DNA of 64,000 bases from Paratinospora sagittata (lineage: Eukaryota > Streptophyta > Magnoliopsida > Ranunculales > Menispermaceae). Under the pieces are notes generated by a model. It had not been told where the DNA came from. It saw only the letters and a list, made by a program, of their open reading frames with translations, and did no database searches. Position numbers and translations under genes: made by a program. Of the stretch, positions 1 to 11,409 are shown in pieces. Every line of letters begins with the position of its first letter. Positions within the stretch are counted from its first letter, which is position 1. Location: the NCBI GenBank assembly GCA_035771175.1, contig CM069604.1:19655115-19719114 (forward strand), given 5' to 3'.

Positions 1-1487
1 TTCGAATGATTGAGTGATTAAAAGCAAAAACTAACACAACTATTTATTAAATTAACAATGCAATATAAATCAAATTGGAAAATCATTGGTAGAACGGTCT
101 AGAGGTTCGATGTCACCTCACTATCAACTATGCCTTTATATCTATTTTTATCATTAAATCAGGTCTTCATTTATAAATCAGAAATCGTAATGTTTCTAAT
201 TCCCTCTTTTGAAGCAACAAATAGAGCATGTTATTGTCGCCTTGGCTTTACTCTTTCGATGAAAAGCTAAGACGACAAAAACTCATTAAGTTCAATGATT
301 TCCACTTAACGACTTCAAAGGTTCTCGATCTCCTTGTGAGTATCACAATTGCCTAGGTTATATTTCCCAAATTCCAACCCAAGGGACCCTCTTGTGAAGC
401 ATCTATCTCAAGTCTATGATCATCTAATCCGTGATCAATGAATCAAAAACATTACACCCAGAGAAATATAAATAAACTATAGAAACTTTATTAACAATAA
501 TTAAACCATAAAACTAGACATAGTATCAAGCTTGGATAAGTCTACACCTCTAGAAAGAGGTTTTAGTTCATAACTAAAGACATGAAAACATTAAACAATG
601 GTTTGAACATGAATAAGAACTATGGAAAACAAACTAGAATGTTGTAGAGATTGTGAATAGTCTTCAATGTAAATCTTTCTCTCCACTTTGCTCCAGCTGT
701 AATCCTCTTCTTCGCCACTCTATGATCCTTTAGAAACCCTAAAAAATGGTATATATAGAGCTACAAGTTTATACGAAGTCGTCCAAGAGAAGTCCAAGTC
801 GTATTAAGAAAGTTTGTAACAAAATTAAAAAGTTTTTATTTTGAATCAACCATCCACTTTCTTCCTCGCTATTTTTCTCCTTATATCCCACTCCAAATAA
901 AACTTAAAACACTTCCATCCTATATTATTTCAAGTAAGGAATCCATAGAAATAAACCACGTCCAATTTAAAGTTAAATTGAGAAAGTTATGGCCAAAATA
1001 AAAACGTCGCACAAAACTGCATCTTTCTATTTGCGCGAGCGCAGCAGTGCTACTGTTGGGCGCTGCAGTGCCCAGAGAGATATTTTTTGTTTTTCTTTAC
1101 TGGGTTGTAGCACTGCAGTGCCACTATTGGGAGCTATAGGGGCCAAAGTGTTGCTTTTGCATATTTTTTTTCCATTTTCTCCTATCTTTTGCACCTTTTA
1201 CCACATGTATCTTCATTCCAACTTCTTATGTCTTGTTCCCATCATCCAAATTCATGTTCAACACACCCAAACACCTACAAAACAAACCAAAACAAATGAG
1301 TAACACACTTAGATAATCAAATCAACCAACTTATAGAATTAAAAATAGAAATAAAGCATAATATACTAAAATGTGACTAAACTAACAAATTGATCAAAAC
1401 TAAGACAAACTAACCAAACTAATGCATAAATTATATTAAAACTCATCTAAAACATACTCTAAACATATCTAAATATTCAACTTATCA
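1..1487 (-). repeat. AT1 3' LTR (left end missing)
   Basis: Near-copy of 4561-6020 with scattered substitutions and small indels. It ends (plus strand) in CTTATCA at 1487, the start of the LTR on the coding strand. About 155 bases of its far end lie outside the window. It holds the GC-rich imperfect palindromes GCGCTGCAGTGCCC around 1035-1150, like the other copy. A TATATATA run near 752 is the equivalent of the 5' LTR promoter box. The small plus-strand frame at 989-1303 is inside this LTR and is not a gene. Confidence 0.9.
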
Positions 1488-1503
1488 AATATTCCCAAGC
1501 TTA
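1488..1503 (-). other. AT1 polypurine tract
   Basis: Directly before the 3' LTR on the minus strand lies the purine-rich stretch AAGCTTGGGAATATT, where plus-strand DNA synthesis would be primed. Further G-rich copies (TTTGGGGGTCC near 3034 and TTTGAGGGGAGAG near 2865, minus strand) occur inside the element, as is common in this group. Position and composition support the call; function is inferred. Confidence 0.6.
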
Positions 1504-3155
1504 GGACTTTGATCATCCCGAGCAAAGGAAAAACAAAGCTAAAACTAAAATCAATCAATCATCTATCATCCTAATCTCAAACAAATTAAGAATTTGATTC
1601 GAAATATCAAGCAAGATCATCATTATGGCCTCTAGGATCACATTGAAAGACAATAACTCATCAGATAATTTTTAAGAGTGTTTAAGGTGTCTAGAATTTT
1701 AATCCAACTCCTCACCTAACCTTATCTTCCATCTCAAACACACCATCATATAGTTAATCTCATAAAACCATTCATGAAATTCATAAACAAGTGCAAGCAA
1801 GTATGAAGTGTAAGCGATCTCAAATAAATATATATAAAGTGAATCCCATAGGCAAATCTTTCATACCACTCTCCACTAATGTAGATCATATGTCATTTAG
1901 AATCAATAGGTCTTTCGTAGGTTATAATGTATGACCAAGGTTCAAAGGTAGGAAAAATTGAAAAAAATTATGCTCAAAACACCTTAAACACTTTGATCTT
2001 TTACAAACATCCACAACATTACATTTAGAACCAAAAACTCAATTTCAGCACATATATCCTCTCTTTAAATATTTATTCTTTTCATTTCATTCCCCATTCT
2101 TTTGTTTGCTTGCTTTCTTATTTTCAAAGAACAACTGCACCTCCAAACTTATTTCTTTTCATAATCATTGGCATAGCATCCTTTTCTGCATCATTTTCTT
2201 CTCTTTTTCATTTTCTTTTCTTTTTCAATAAAACTCATAAGCAAACTTTTCATTTTTTTTTATTCTTTGTCACCCTTTTTCTTCACTTTTTTTTCCATTG
2301 TTCTTTCATGCAAATAATAACACTTCAACATGATCAAAGTGTATAAGGTACATAGGTTGAAAAAATAGGGAAATTAAACATGATAAGCTCAAACTTCCTG
2401 ATGTATAGGTAACAAAGAAAAGGATATTCATCTCAAAATGGGAACTATGGATACAATAAAAAAATAAGGTTCGCTATATGGCTCAAACTTATCCAAACAT
2501 GGCCTAAATCATTTTCCTCGTGGCATGCTCACTAGGATTTTGCCTCAAGTGATAATCAAATTTGTTCTGGGATTTCTAGAGATCTAATATATATAAATTT
2601 ACATGCACACATCCAATCCAGCAAGTCATGATTCCACAAAATCAACCACACTAGACATGTAAAAAATTTCCAACAAAGCCGAGATCAAAGTTGAATCAAG
2701 CACACAGACTTATAAATTACTCTCTACATTATCCTAGAGTCATGTTCATATACATGTTCTCTTATCATTGGCCATTCAAAAAAATAAAATTAGAATCATC
2801 GTAAGATCATAGGATATCTTAACATGAAACTACCACATCTTTACCATGACAAATCAAAAATCAAAACTCTCCCCTCAAACTTAAAACAAGCATTGTCCTC
2901 AATGCTTCACAATAAAAACATAAACAAAGAATGGATGGAAATAAAATAAGGAGAGGTTGAGAAAACCCCATTGAACCCAAAAGGTTAAAGTCTCCACATA
3001 AGCTTTCCATCAATTTCATGTAGTTCACATAAGGACCCCCAAACTTGTTCTAGAACCTGGGAAAAAGATTGAAAATGACAAGTCAATGGCAAAGGTAGAT
3101 ACTATACAACTAATAAAATAAATAAATAAAAACATAAAACATAAAAGTAACTGAT
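1504..3155. other. AT1 interior without a gene
   Basis: About 1.65 kb between the polypurine tract and the last reading-frame remnant. It is AT-rich with many stops in all frames. The short plus-strand frame at 2110-2346 is a low-complexity Phe/Leu stretch. In full-length Athila/Tat elements this place holds untranslated sequence or an env-like frame; nothing of the kind is recognisable here. Confidence 0.6.
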
Positions 3156-3178
3156 GGGTTGCCTCCCAACAAGCGCTT
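3156..3178 (-). other. Conserved Athila/Tat-type box after the ORF stop
   Basis: On the minus strand the last remnant frame stops (TAA) and is followed at once by GCGCTTGTTGGGAGGCAACC. A box of this sequence is familiar from many plant Athila/Tat elements directly downstream of coding sequence. Its role is unknown to me. Its survival in an element that lost pol suggests it is a cis-acting site needed for mobility, which is inference. Confidence 0.6.
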
Positions 3179-4302
3179 AGTTTAAAGTCCTCAGCCCAAC
3201 TTCTTCTACTCGCTTAAACCGAGTATGTTTCCTTATTATTTTCAGCATTCTCTCATCTCCCTCATTATTTAAAATTAACGATGGGATCATCAGACTTTTG
3301 AACTCCTCCCACAAAAACACATAAGAATGATCCTTCAGTAGAGATATAAAGTCTGATGAAGCATCACTCCAATTTAATGGAGGAATGTCATCGAAATACT
3401 CCACTCGCACACTCTAACAGTTTATGCATTGGCTTCCAAGCACCTCTAAATAATATTGGACGTCATCAACCTCCCCAACTTTAGCTTGTAGCACTTCAGC
3501 AAATGGATCTTCAAAGGCAAAAACACACTCTGTGAGATCCAAACACCTCTCCACATTGGTAGGCACCAAATCAACATATGGCATAATAAAGATCACGCGA
3601 TTGCACATCTATAGGCACCTCTTGATCATCACACTCAAGCACATCCACTCGGTGAGATGAACTTGTTTCTTTTACTCTCAAAGCTTCATAGCGGTGCATC
3701 TCTTCTAGAATACTTAATGGTGGTGGTGGTGTCCTGTCTTGACACAATGAATCAGCCCCCTTGATATCCTCTTCATCGCTTAATGTGATGGCATTGTATT
3801 GCTCCTTAGGATTCATCTCGGTAGTACTAGGCAGTGAACCACATTGTTGGGCATTCATGTTTGAAGCTAGTTTCCCCACTTGAACTTCCAAATTCTTGAT
3901 TGATGCCCGTGTCTCCATCATGAATGAGCTCAACATATCCTCCAAAGAAGACTCGTCCTCTACTTGATAGTAGAAATTCGATTGAGGTTGCAAGACATTC
4001 CATGAATTATCATAGGAGTAGTTCTCATGGTTATAAATACAAGAATGGTATTGATAGGGTAAAGGGTCACCCATACAATCATAAGCCCAATGGTTACCAT
4101 ATTGAACTTGCTCCATATTTGAATCAAATGCTGAATATCTCATGCTTGCAACTCCCATTCTCTCTATAGTATGTTGAGATCTTGCATCTTGAAGTTTGGA
4201 TATTTGAAGTTGAAAATTGGACATTGATGCCGACAACGCTGTAATAGGATCAACTAGCCTAAAACTATCTTGGAAAGCTGAGTGGTCGAAATTGTATGTC
4301 AT
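3177..4302 (-). pseudogene. AT1 gag-derived reading frame, frameshifted
   Basis: The minus-strand frame from the ATG at 4302 runs 243 codons to 3571. It continues in other frames at 3608-3414 and 3410-3177 after a frameshift near 3600 and a stop near 3415. Around residues 118-175 the sequence reads like the C-terminal part of Athila/Tat gag just before protease: a weakly heptad stretch (LEDMLSSFMMETRASIKNLE), QVGKLASNMNAQ, then GSLPSTTEMNPKEQ and AITLSDEE. The N-terminal matrix/capsid part is replaced by sequence I do not recognise. The frame after 3570 is acidic and has no family I can name. No zinc knuckle, protease, RT or integrase is present. The long main frame suggests fairly recent decay. 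Confidence 0.65.
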
Positions 4303-4404
4303 TGCTCTACAAAAGAAACTAAAAAGAAAAATAATAAAAAATAAAAGAAAAATCTAAATTAAATCAAAGTTAAAGGACAAGATATGAGTGAAAACTAGTA
4401 ATTA

Positions 4405-6020
4405 TGCCCATCAACTTCGCAAAAAGCTTGTTACACGCAAACTCGCAAGCGTACGGTGTCAAGTTATAATATAGTTCGATAAGATATCAGGTATCGTCCT
4501 TAGAGATTATTACTACACTAGCTATCATGTTTTAACCCTAATTTTATCTAGAAAACCAAATTCGAATGATTGAGTGATTAAAAGCAAAAACTAACACAAC
4601 TACGTATTAAATTAACAATGCAATATAAATTAAAGAGGAAAATCAATTGTAAAACGGTCTAGAGGTTTGATGTCACCTCACTATCAACTATGCCTTTATA
4701 TCTATTTTTATCATTAAATCAGTTCTTCATTTATAAATCAGAAATCGTAATGTTTCTAATTCCCTCTTTTGAAGCAACAAATAGAGCATGTTATTGTCGC
4801 CTTGGCTTTACTCTTTCGATGAAAACCTAAGACGACAACAACTCATTAAGTTCTATGATTTTCACTTAACGACTTCAAAGGTTCTCGATCTCCTTGTGAG
4901 TATCACGATTGCCTAGGTTATATTTTCCAAATTCCAACCCAAGGGACCCTCTTGTGAAGCATCAACCTCAAGTCTATGATTATCTAATCCGTGATCAATG
5001 AATCAAAAACATTACACCTAGAGAAATATAAATAAACTACAGAAACTTTATTAATAATAATTAAACCATAAAACTAGACATAGTATCAAGCTTGGATAAA
5101 TCTACACCTCTAGAAAGAGGTTTTAGTTCATAACTAAAAACATGAAAACATTAAACAATGGTTTGAACATGTATAAGAACAATGGAAAACAAACTAGAAT
5201 GTTGTAGAGATTGTGAATAGTCTTTAATGTAGATCTTCCTCTCCACTTCACTCCAACCGTAATCCTCTTCTTCTCCACTCTATGATCCTTTAGAAACCCT
5301 AAAGAATGTTATATATAGAGCCACAAGTCCATAGGAAGTCGTCCAAGAGAAGTCCAAGTCGAATTAGGAAAGTTTTGCAACAAAATTAGAAAGTTTCTAT
5401 TTTGAATCGCCCATCTGCTTTCTTCCTCATAATATTTCTCCTTATTTCCCACTCCAAATCAAACTCAAAACCCTTCCATCCTATATTATTTTAAGTAAGG
5501 AATCCATAGAAACAAACCACGGCCAATTTGGAGCTAAATTAAGAAAGTTATGGCAAAAACAAAAACGTCGCACAAAACTGGATCTTTCTATTTGGGGGAG
5601 CGCTGCAGCACTACTGTTGCAGCGCCCAGAGAGGTATTTTTTGCGTTTCTTTATTGGGTTGTTGGCGTTGCAGCGCCCAGAGTGTTTCTTTTTCACATTT
5701 TCTTCCTTTTTTGCCTATCTTTTGCACCTTTTCTCACATGTATCTTCATTCCAACTCCTTGTGTCTTGCTCCCACCATCCAAATCCATGTTCAACACATC
5801 TAAACACCTACAAAACAAACCTAAACAAATGAGTAACACAATTAGATAATCAAATCAACCAACTTATAGAATTAAAAATCGAAATACAGCATAGTATACT
5901 AAAATGTGACTAAACTAACCAATAGATCAAAACTAAGACAAACTAACCAAACTAATGCATAAATTATATTAAAACTTATCTAAAACATACTCTAAACATA
6001 TCTAAATATTCAATTTATCA
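4405..6020 (-). repeat. AT1 5' LTR
   Basis: About 1.6 kb, the complete copy of the repeat begun at base 1. Coding-strand start is TGATAAATTG at 6020. The far end is placed near TG at 4405 but could lie about 20 bases to either side. It shares the block CGCAAGCGTACG and CAAGTTATAAT (about 4445-4475) with the solo LTR AT2 at 12956-14541, so the two are related families. GC-rich inverted repeats at 5600-5681 lie upstream of the TATA box. Confidence 0.88.
5310..5317 (-). promoter_or_regulatory. AT1 LTR TATA box
   Basis: TATATATA in the context GGCTCTATATATAACATT on the minus strand, inside the 5' LTR and downstream of the palindromic motif pair at 5600-5681. It is the best TATA candidate for the RNA polymerase II promoter of the element. 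Start site not determined. Confidence 0.55.
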
Positions 6021-6260
6021 GCTGCAGGGGAGAGAATCTACCCTAACATGGTTTGTCAAAACTGCATAGTTAAATATGAGGGATATGAAATGATTGTTAA
6101 TCTCAGGATATTAGAATTCTTGGAATTTGATGCAATCCTAGGTATGGACTGGTTAGCTACATATCATGCCCTGGTGGATTGTTTTTCCAAAAGGGTAGTA
6201 TTCCAGATACCTGGACAGTCGTCATTACAGAGGTACAGTTGCATCTAAACCACCTACTAG
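6021..6260 (+). pseudogene. TK2 protease C-terminal part
   Basis: The frame begins at the AT1 insertion point and reads AAGERIYPNMVCQNC, then LEFLEFDAILGMDWL and VVFQIPG. This is the familiar stretch after the aspartic protease active site in plant chromoviruses. The D-T/S/V-G active-site triplet itself is upstream of AT1 and outside the window. The frame shifts near 6230 and stops at 6248, so the link to RT is broken. TK3 (29344-29520), TK4 (18225-18427) and TK5 (50903-51050) carry the same segment. Confidence 0.85.
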
Positions 6261-6339
6261 AGGTAGATTGGTTACAGATGAAGAAATGGAAATTTTGGCT
6301 AGTATTAAGCCAGAGGGAGAAAAGGATAAAGGTATTCAG

Positions 6340-7200
6340 TTCTTTTAGATCCCCATTTTGTGTGAGTATCCAGATGTATTTCCTGATGATCTACCAAGAT
6401 TACCACCTAAGCTGGATATAGACTTTATTATTGAACTAATACCTAGCACAAGGCCTATTTCTATACCTCCATATAGAATGGTGCCAAAAAAGTTGCAGGA
6501 ACTCAAAGTGCAGCATGATGAGTTGATGGAAAAAGGGTTTATTTCACCCAATGTGTCACCATGGGGAGCACTGGTCTTGTTTGTGAAAAAGAAAGATGGT
6601 AGTGTACGTCTGTGTATTGATTATCGTCAATTGAACAAGGTGACCATAAATAATAAGTATCCTCTACCCCGTATTGATGATTTGTTTGGTCAACTGAATT
6701 GGGCCAAGTTCTTTTCCAAGATTGATCTTCGATCAGGGTACCATCAGTTGAGAATTCGGGAAGAGGATATACCGAAAACTGCTTTCATAATGAGATATGG
6801 GCATTATGAAGTCCTTGTGATGCCATTTGGTTTTACCAATGCACCTACCATGTTTGTGGAATTGATGCAAAGGATATTTAAGCCATATCTGGATCAGTTC
6901 ATTGTAATCTTTATAGACGACATTCTGATTTATTCCAAGACTCAAGAGGAGCATGAGCAGCACCTCAGGATTACACTGCAGACACTGAGAGAGCATAGGT
7001 TGTATGACAAGCTCAGTAAGTGTGAGTTTTGGATAAATGATGTGAAATTTTTGAGTCATGTGGTGAGTGCAGATGGGATATCTGTTGATTCTGCCAAGGT
7101 GGAGGCAATCATTAATTGGCCAAGACCGACCACAGTGACAAACATTCAAAGTTTTATGGGTGTTATTACAGAAAGTTTGTGGAAGGTTTTTCTAAATTAG
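6340..7200 (+). pseudogene. TK2 reverse transcriptase
   Basis: Almost intact RT core of about 280 codons. Order of motifs: [74 protein letters not shown], the catalytic FIDD at 6910-6921 (about residues 185-188 from the Met at 6358), then KCEFW and WPRPTTVT. All catalytic aspartates are present. The reading frame is lost near 7157-7165, where about 7 bases seem deleted inside the usual [11 protein letters not shown] motif, so RNase H continues in another frame. Role in the parent: copying element RNA to DNA in the cytoplasmic particle. Confidence 0.92.
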
Positions 7201-7850
7201 TTGTACTACTTAGTAGGCTAACTCAGAAGAACGTGCCATTTGTGTGGACTGTAGCTTGTGAAGAGGCATTCACAGAGCTGAAAAGAAAGTTGACTACTGC
7301 ACTATTGTTAGTACTTCCAGAGCCCGGGAAAGAGTTGGTGATCTATACATATGCATCACATTCTGGATTGGGTTGTGTATTGATGTAAGAGGGTAGAGTT
7401 GTAGCTTATGCATCTAGACAATTGAAGGTGCATGAGAAGAATTACCCTGTGCATGATTTGGAATTGGCTGCAGTTGTTTTTGCATTGAAACTGTGGAGGC
7501 ATTAACTTTACAGTGAGAAGTTCACATTGTCTTCTGATCATAAGAGTTTGAAATATATGTTTGATCAGAAAGAGTTGAATATAAGGCAAAGAAGATGGCT
7601 GGAATTCCTGAAGGATTATGACTTCACGTTGGAGTATCATCCTAGGAAAGCCAATGTAGTTGTTGATGCACTGAGTAGGAAACCTATGGAGACTAGCGTG
7701 GTAGCTTGTCAGCTGGCCCACGAGTGGCGATTATTAAAGAAAGCTACAATGATGAGTGTACTCTCTATTTCCCCGCATGCCGATATTTGTACTCAGATAC
7801 ATATACAGCTGACTGATACTCATATTCAGAACATTAAGGATCTGAAGTAG
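7116..7850 (+). pseudogene. TK2 RNase H domain and linker
   Basis: Continues RT in the third frame: [28 protein letters not shown], then the RNase H core starting VIYTYASHSGLGCVLM. The first catalytic Asp of the usual YTDAS is changed to Tyr here (YTYAS). Stops occur at 7386-7388 (in place of Gln) and 7503-7505 (in place of Tyr in WRHYLY). After that come DHKSLKYMFDQKEL, RRWLEFLKDYDF and ADALSRK-type sequence (VVDALSRK). A further stop at 7848 ends the linker. Confidence 0.88.
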
Positions 7851-7939
7851 CATGATCCTGATTATGATATGTATAATTCATGGTCTGATAAAGTTGAATG
7901 AGTTGAATGGCAACGAGATTCAGATGATGTAATATGATT

Positions 7940-8613
7940 TCAGGGGAGATTATGGGTTCCTGTAGACCATGAATTGAGAGCTGAATTACTCAGACAACAC
8001 ATAAATCTCAGTATACTATCCACCCATGATCAACCAAAATGTATCATGACATGAAAAGAACAATTTGGTGGCATGGGATGAAGAAGAATATTGATGAATA
8101 TGTTAAGAAATGTGGGGTGTGTCAGTTAGTTAAGGCTGAACATCAGAGACCTAGAAGACAGATGCAACCATTATCTATTCCAAAATGGAAATGGAAGCAT
8201 ATTACTATGGATTTTATCACAGGATTACCTAAATCTAAGGGTAGGTACGATACCATCTGGGTTATTGTTTATAGGCTGACTAAATTTGCTCATTTTCTTC
8301 CGATAAACATCAGATACTCTGTTAATAGACTGAGAAAATTGTATATTCGTGAGATAGTTAGATTACATGGAGTTCCCGTATCTATTGTTTTGGGGAGAGA
8401 TCCGAGATTGACATCGAGCTTTTGGCATTCGATGCAAACTCGATTTGGGACTCATCTCCGTTCAGTATAGCATTCCATCCTCAAACAGATGGCCAGACTG
8501 AGAGGGTGATACAGATGCTGGAGGATATGCTCAGATCTTGTATATTAGAGTTTGGTGGGAAATGGGGAGAGTATTTCCATCTGTGTGAATTTGCATACAA
8601 TCACAGTTATTAG
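7940..8613 (+). pseudogene. TK2 integrase (zinc finger and catalytic core)
   Basis: The zinc-binding half is partly readable, with CGVCQ at the end of the H-H-C-C finger. The core then shows ITMDFITGLP (first catalytic Asp). In the second motif the usual SDRDP reads LGRDP, which removes the expected catalytic Asp. The third, TDGQTERVIQMLEDML, with the catalytic Glu, lies in a different frame after a shift near 8430-8470. The D of VIVDRLTK is also Tyr. The frame stops at 8611 where AYNHSY runs into a small rearrangement. Not functional. Confidence 0.88.
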
Positions 8614-8675
8614 GGCCGACCTTGTAGATCTTCGACTTGTTGGTTTGAGGTTGAAAAATCACAGTTATTAGGGCC
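8599..8675 (+). repeat. 19-bp direct repeat flanking a deletion in TK2 integrase
   Basis: The 19-mer AATCACAGTTATTAGGGCC occurs at 8599-8617 and again at 8657-8675. The second copy sits where the family normally reads GDSQLLGP. The first sits where the [20 protein letters not shown] segment should be, and about a dozen codons are missing there. This looks like a small template-switch or repair event. Confidence 0.7.
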
Positions 8676-9225
8676 AGTAATTATTATGGATCACACAGAA
8701 ACGATCAAGCAGATCAGGCAAAGATTAAAGACAACCCAGGATCTTCAAAAGAGTTATTTTGACAAGAGGCATAGACCTCTAGAATTTCCAGTGGGAGACC
8801 AGGTTTTGTTGAAGGTTTCTCCAATGAAAGGTCAAATAAGATTTGGGGTTAAAAGAAAGCTCGCACCACGATTTGTGGGACCATTCAAGATCCTTGAGAT
8901 GATAGGTCCATTAGCTTGCCGACTTGCACTTCCACAATTGGTTGGTGTCCATAATGTATTTCACGTATCTATGTTGAGAAAATACCATACAGACCACACA
9001 CAGTATCCAAAACCATCTCATATTTTGGATGTAACTCAGTTACAAGTTTGGGAGGACACTACATATCCTAAAAAACCAATTCAGATCATAGCCAGACGAG
9101 TTCAAAAACTCAAGAACAAGCAGATTCCACTGGTTAGGAACAAATAAAAATTTCATGATAATGAAAAGAAGACTTGGGAGCGAGAAGATTAGATGCGAGA
9201 GCAGTTTCCTGATTTGCTCACCACT
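8611..9225 (+). pseudogene. TK2 integrase tail and chromodomain-like end
   Basis: After the rearranged spot the frame at 8686-9147 reads [50 protein letters not shown] and HNVFHVSMLRKY. It ends with a chromodomain-like segment: PIQIIARRVQKLKNKQIPLV and, past a stop at 9145-9147, TWERED-like residues followed by REQFPDLL. In chromoviruses this tail is thought to guide integration through histone marks. The stop cuts the chromodomain before its last aromatic residues. Confidence 0.85.
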
Positions 9226-9266
9226 TGAGGTATGTTCCTTGATTTAAATTTTGAGGACGAAATTTT

Positions 9267-9281
9267 TTAAGTTGGGGAGAT
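9267..9281 (+). other. TK2 polypurine tract
   Basis: TTAAGTTGGGGAGA lies directly before the 3' LTR start TGTAACGCCC, after the conserved GAGGACGAAATTT block common in Tekay-type elements. It would be the primer for plus-strand synthesis. Confidence 0.85.
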
Positions 9282-10815
9282 TGTAACGCCCTGTATGTAC
9301 GAGTCAAACTTGTACGTTGACCAATACATATTGTCAAGCATATTTGTACGCGTATACGAATGAACATGACCTTAGAATAATGTAAATGCATGTATTTTAG
9401 GGCTATTGGTACCCTAGGAGGCTAGTCATGTCATAAAATGGCCAACACTTAGAAAATTTCAGATTTGGATGCAAGAAGTGCGCTCCCTAAGCGGAGAAGC
9501 ACGCTTCTATGGCAAACCCGAGAGCACCATTTTCTGAGAAGTGCAAAGAAGCACACTTCTAGGTAGACCTGCAATTTTTTTTAAAGAAAATTATTAAGTC
9601 GGTGAGGCTATTTGTGCTGATTTTAAACAGCAAACTCGATCTTTCTAGCTCCTTTTGAGCTTGCTGGATTGAAGAAAACCTGGAGAAAGGAAGAGGAAGA
9701 AGGGTGTGAGCTTGAAAATCAAAATTCAAGGTAAGGATTTGTGATTTGGGGTTAAATTTTACTGATTTGAACTCCTTTCTTCATTTTCTTCAACATGAGG
9801 AACATGCAAGCGGTTTTCATGGCTAGATCAAGAGCTGGAAAATGGGGGTTTTGTGTTCGAATTGAATGAGTTTCTTGCCAAAACCAATGTAAATCAATTC
9901 TTTGTTGCTTGGTGAGTATTTTGATATTAAAAATACTGATTTTCCATGGTTAGAAGTGGGTGTTCTAGAAATTCTGGGTATGAGTTTTGGGAACCCATTT
10001 TCAATGGTAATTGATGTGATTAGTTGTGTTTAATGGTTGGAAACTGATCTTGGATGATTGGTGATGATGAATTACAAAAATTGGAACACATAATGGGTGA
10101 ATTTTGAGTTTGGTGATGAGCACAAGTTTGGTACATGTGCTGGAAACTTAGAGTGTTAGGAATGTATTGGTAAGTAGTTTATTAATGAATTGTGATTCAT
10201 TGGTGATCAATTGATTAAATGTTTATGGCTGGAATTCATTTTAAGTGTATTACAATGTTGAAATTGCAAAGAATTGATGTGAAATAAGTATGAACACAAG
10301 TGAGGTGCTTGTGTAGTAATTGTCAAGTTGGTGAATTTGGCTAAGTATAGAGATTGGGGACTTAGGCAAATCCTGTATTTCTAAATTGGTTATTATGTAT
10401 GGCATTATATTAAATACACTCTGTTTTGATGAATTATGTGCATGTATGATTGTCATGTTGCATTGTCTAATTAATGCATTTAAACTCTTTGATTTTAACA
10501 TTGAATATACTTAGACTTACTTGAAGTAAGGGAAGCATATGATCAATTCCAATGAGGGAAGTTTGTAGACTAGACCTCGGAATGATCAAGATGATGGTTT
10601 GTTAACATAAATTATCCCTATATATGCATAATAGGGATACATATTCACTTGCCTACCTGAGTAAGTTGTGTAGGGAAGTGGGTATAAACTTTGATTTTGA
10701 TATATGTATATATATAACACTACTATGAAATGTATAAAATAGTAGTGAATTGTATAAATGAAAAGGATACATGAGAATGGTATATGTGGATGTGTATATG
10801 TTTTGGAGACTTGAT
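9282..10815 (+). repeat. TK2 3' LTR, first part
   Basis: Starts TGTAACGCCCTGTATG right after the polypurine tract and is cut at 10815 by the solo LTR SR-A. It resumes at 15266. Total without the insertion is about 1.8 kb. At 9474-9565 it carries short GC-rich palindromes, including AGAAGC/GCTTCT with a 2-base spacer at 9495-9508. No other LTR copy is inside the window, so its divergence cannot be judged. The minus-strand frame at 10250-10501 is not a gene. Confidence 0.85.
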
Positions 10816-11409
10816 TGTTAATCTAAGTAGTTCATCACTTAGCACGTCCCTAAATATATTGTGATGAAGTATATTTTGATGATCACAAACAAAGTACTTT
10901 TCGTTGCTAACGAGCGTTTATCAAGATCTCATCCCAACACCTAAGGAAAGCAAAAAGCCTAGGAACGACTCGATCAAAGAACTCAAAGACATATCCAACG
11001 GTCAAGATCGTTTTCAATCAAAACGACTTCAACGATCACATCTAGATTTCAAGATCAGTTGACTCGAATAGTTCAATCAAGCTTCAAGTCTTCATCTTTC
11101 GATCTACGTTCTAGTCATTCAACTTCAACACGAAATTCATTGAAGATCTCATAATGAAGAGTTGAATTTAAAGATTATGAGAAAATGGGAAATACACTGT
11201 ATTTAAGGTATATCTTTCTCTAATCAACATTGCTCAAACGTTTTCCAAAATCATGCACAAAACACTTGCATACTTGCATATTTTGATCATACATTTTGCA
11301 GTATTTCAAATGATTTAATTTTTTATATGTAATTTGAAATTTATCGAGTTTTTAGTCACATTTATCGTATATTTAATTACGAGTCAAAACTATTTTTAAA
11401 AAGTTTTTC

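Larger units (their letters stand above)
1..6020 (-). mobile_element. AT1: non-autonomous Athila/Tat-like LTR retrotransposon, cut by the window edge
   Basis: Bases 1-1487 and about 4405-6020 are long direct repeats: base 1 aligns with 4561 and the match ends in CTTATCA / TTTATCA. These are the two LTRs. The interior has a gag-type reading frame on the minus strand and no reverse transcriptase or integrase, so the element could only move with proteins supplied by a relative. On the minus strand each LTR begins TGATAA, and a purine-rich tract lies just before the 3' LTR. The right end cuts the protease reading frame of TK2 at 6020/6021. The left end, and with it the target duplication (expected GCTGC), is outside the window. 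No convincing tRNA primer site was recognised. Assignment to Athila/Tat rests on the gag C-terminal resemblance and the conserved box at 3156-3178. Confidence 0.85.

Noticed and set aside
989..1303. Small plus-strand frames at 989-1303 and 5550-5849
   Set aside because: Same position in both AT1 LTRs, opposite to the element's coding strand, frame not kept between the copies.
6733..7149. 138-codon minus-strand frame
   Set aside because: Antisense shadow of TK2 reverse transcriptase.
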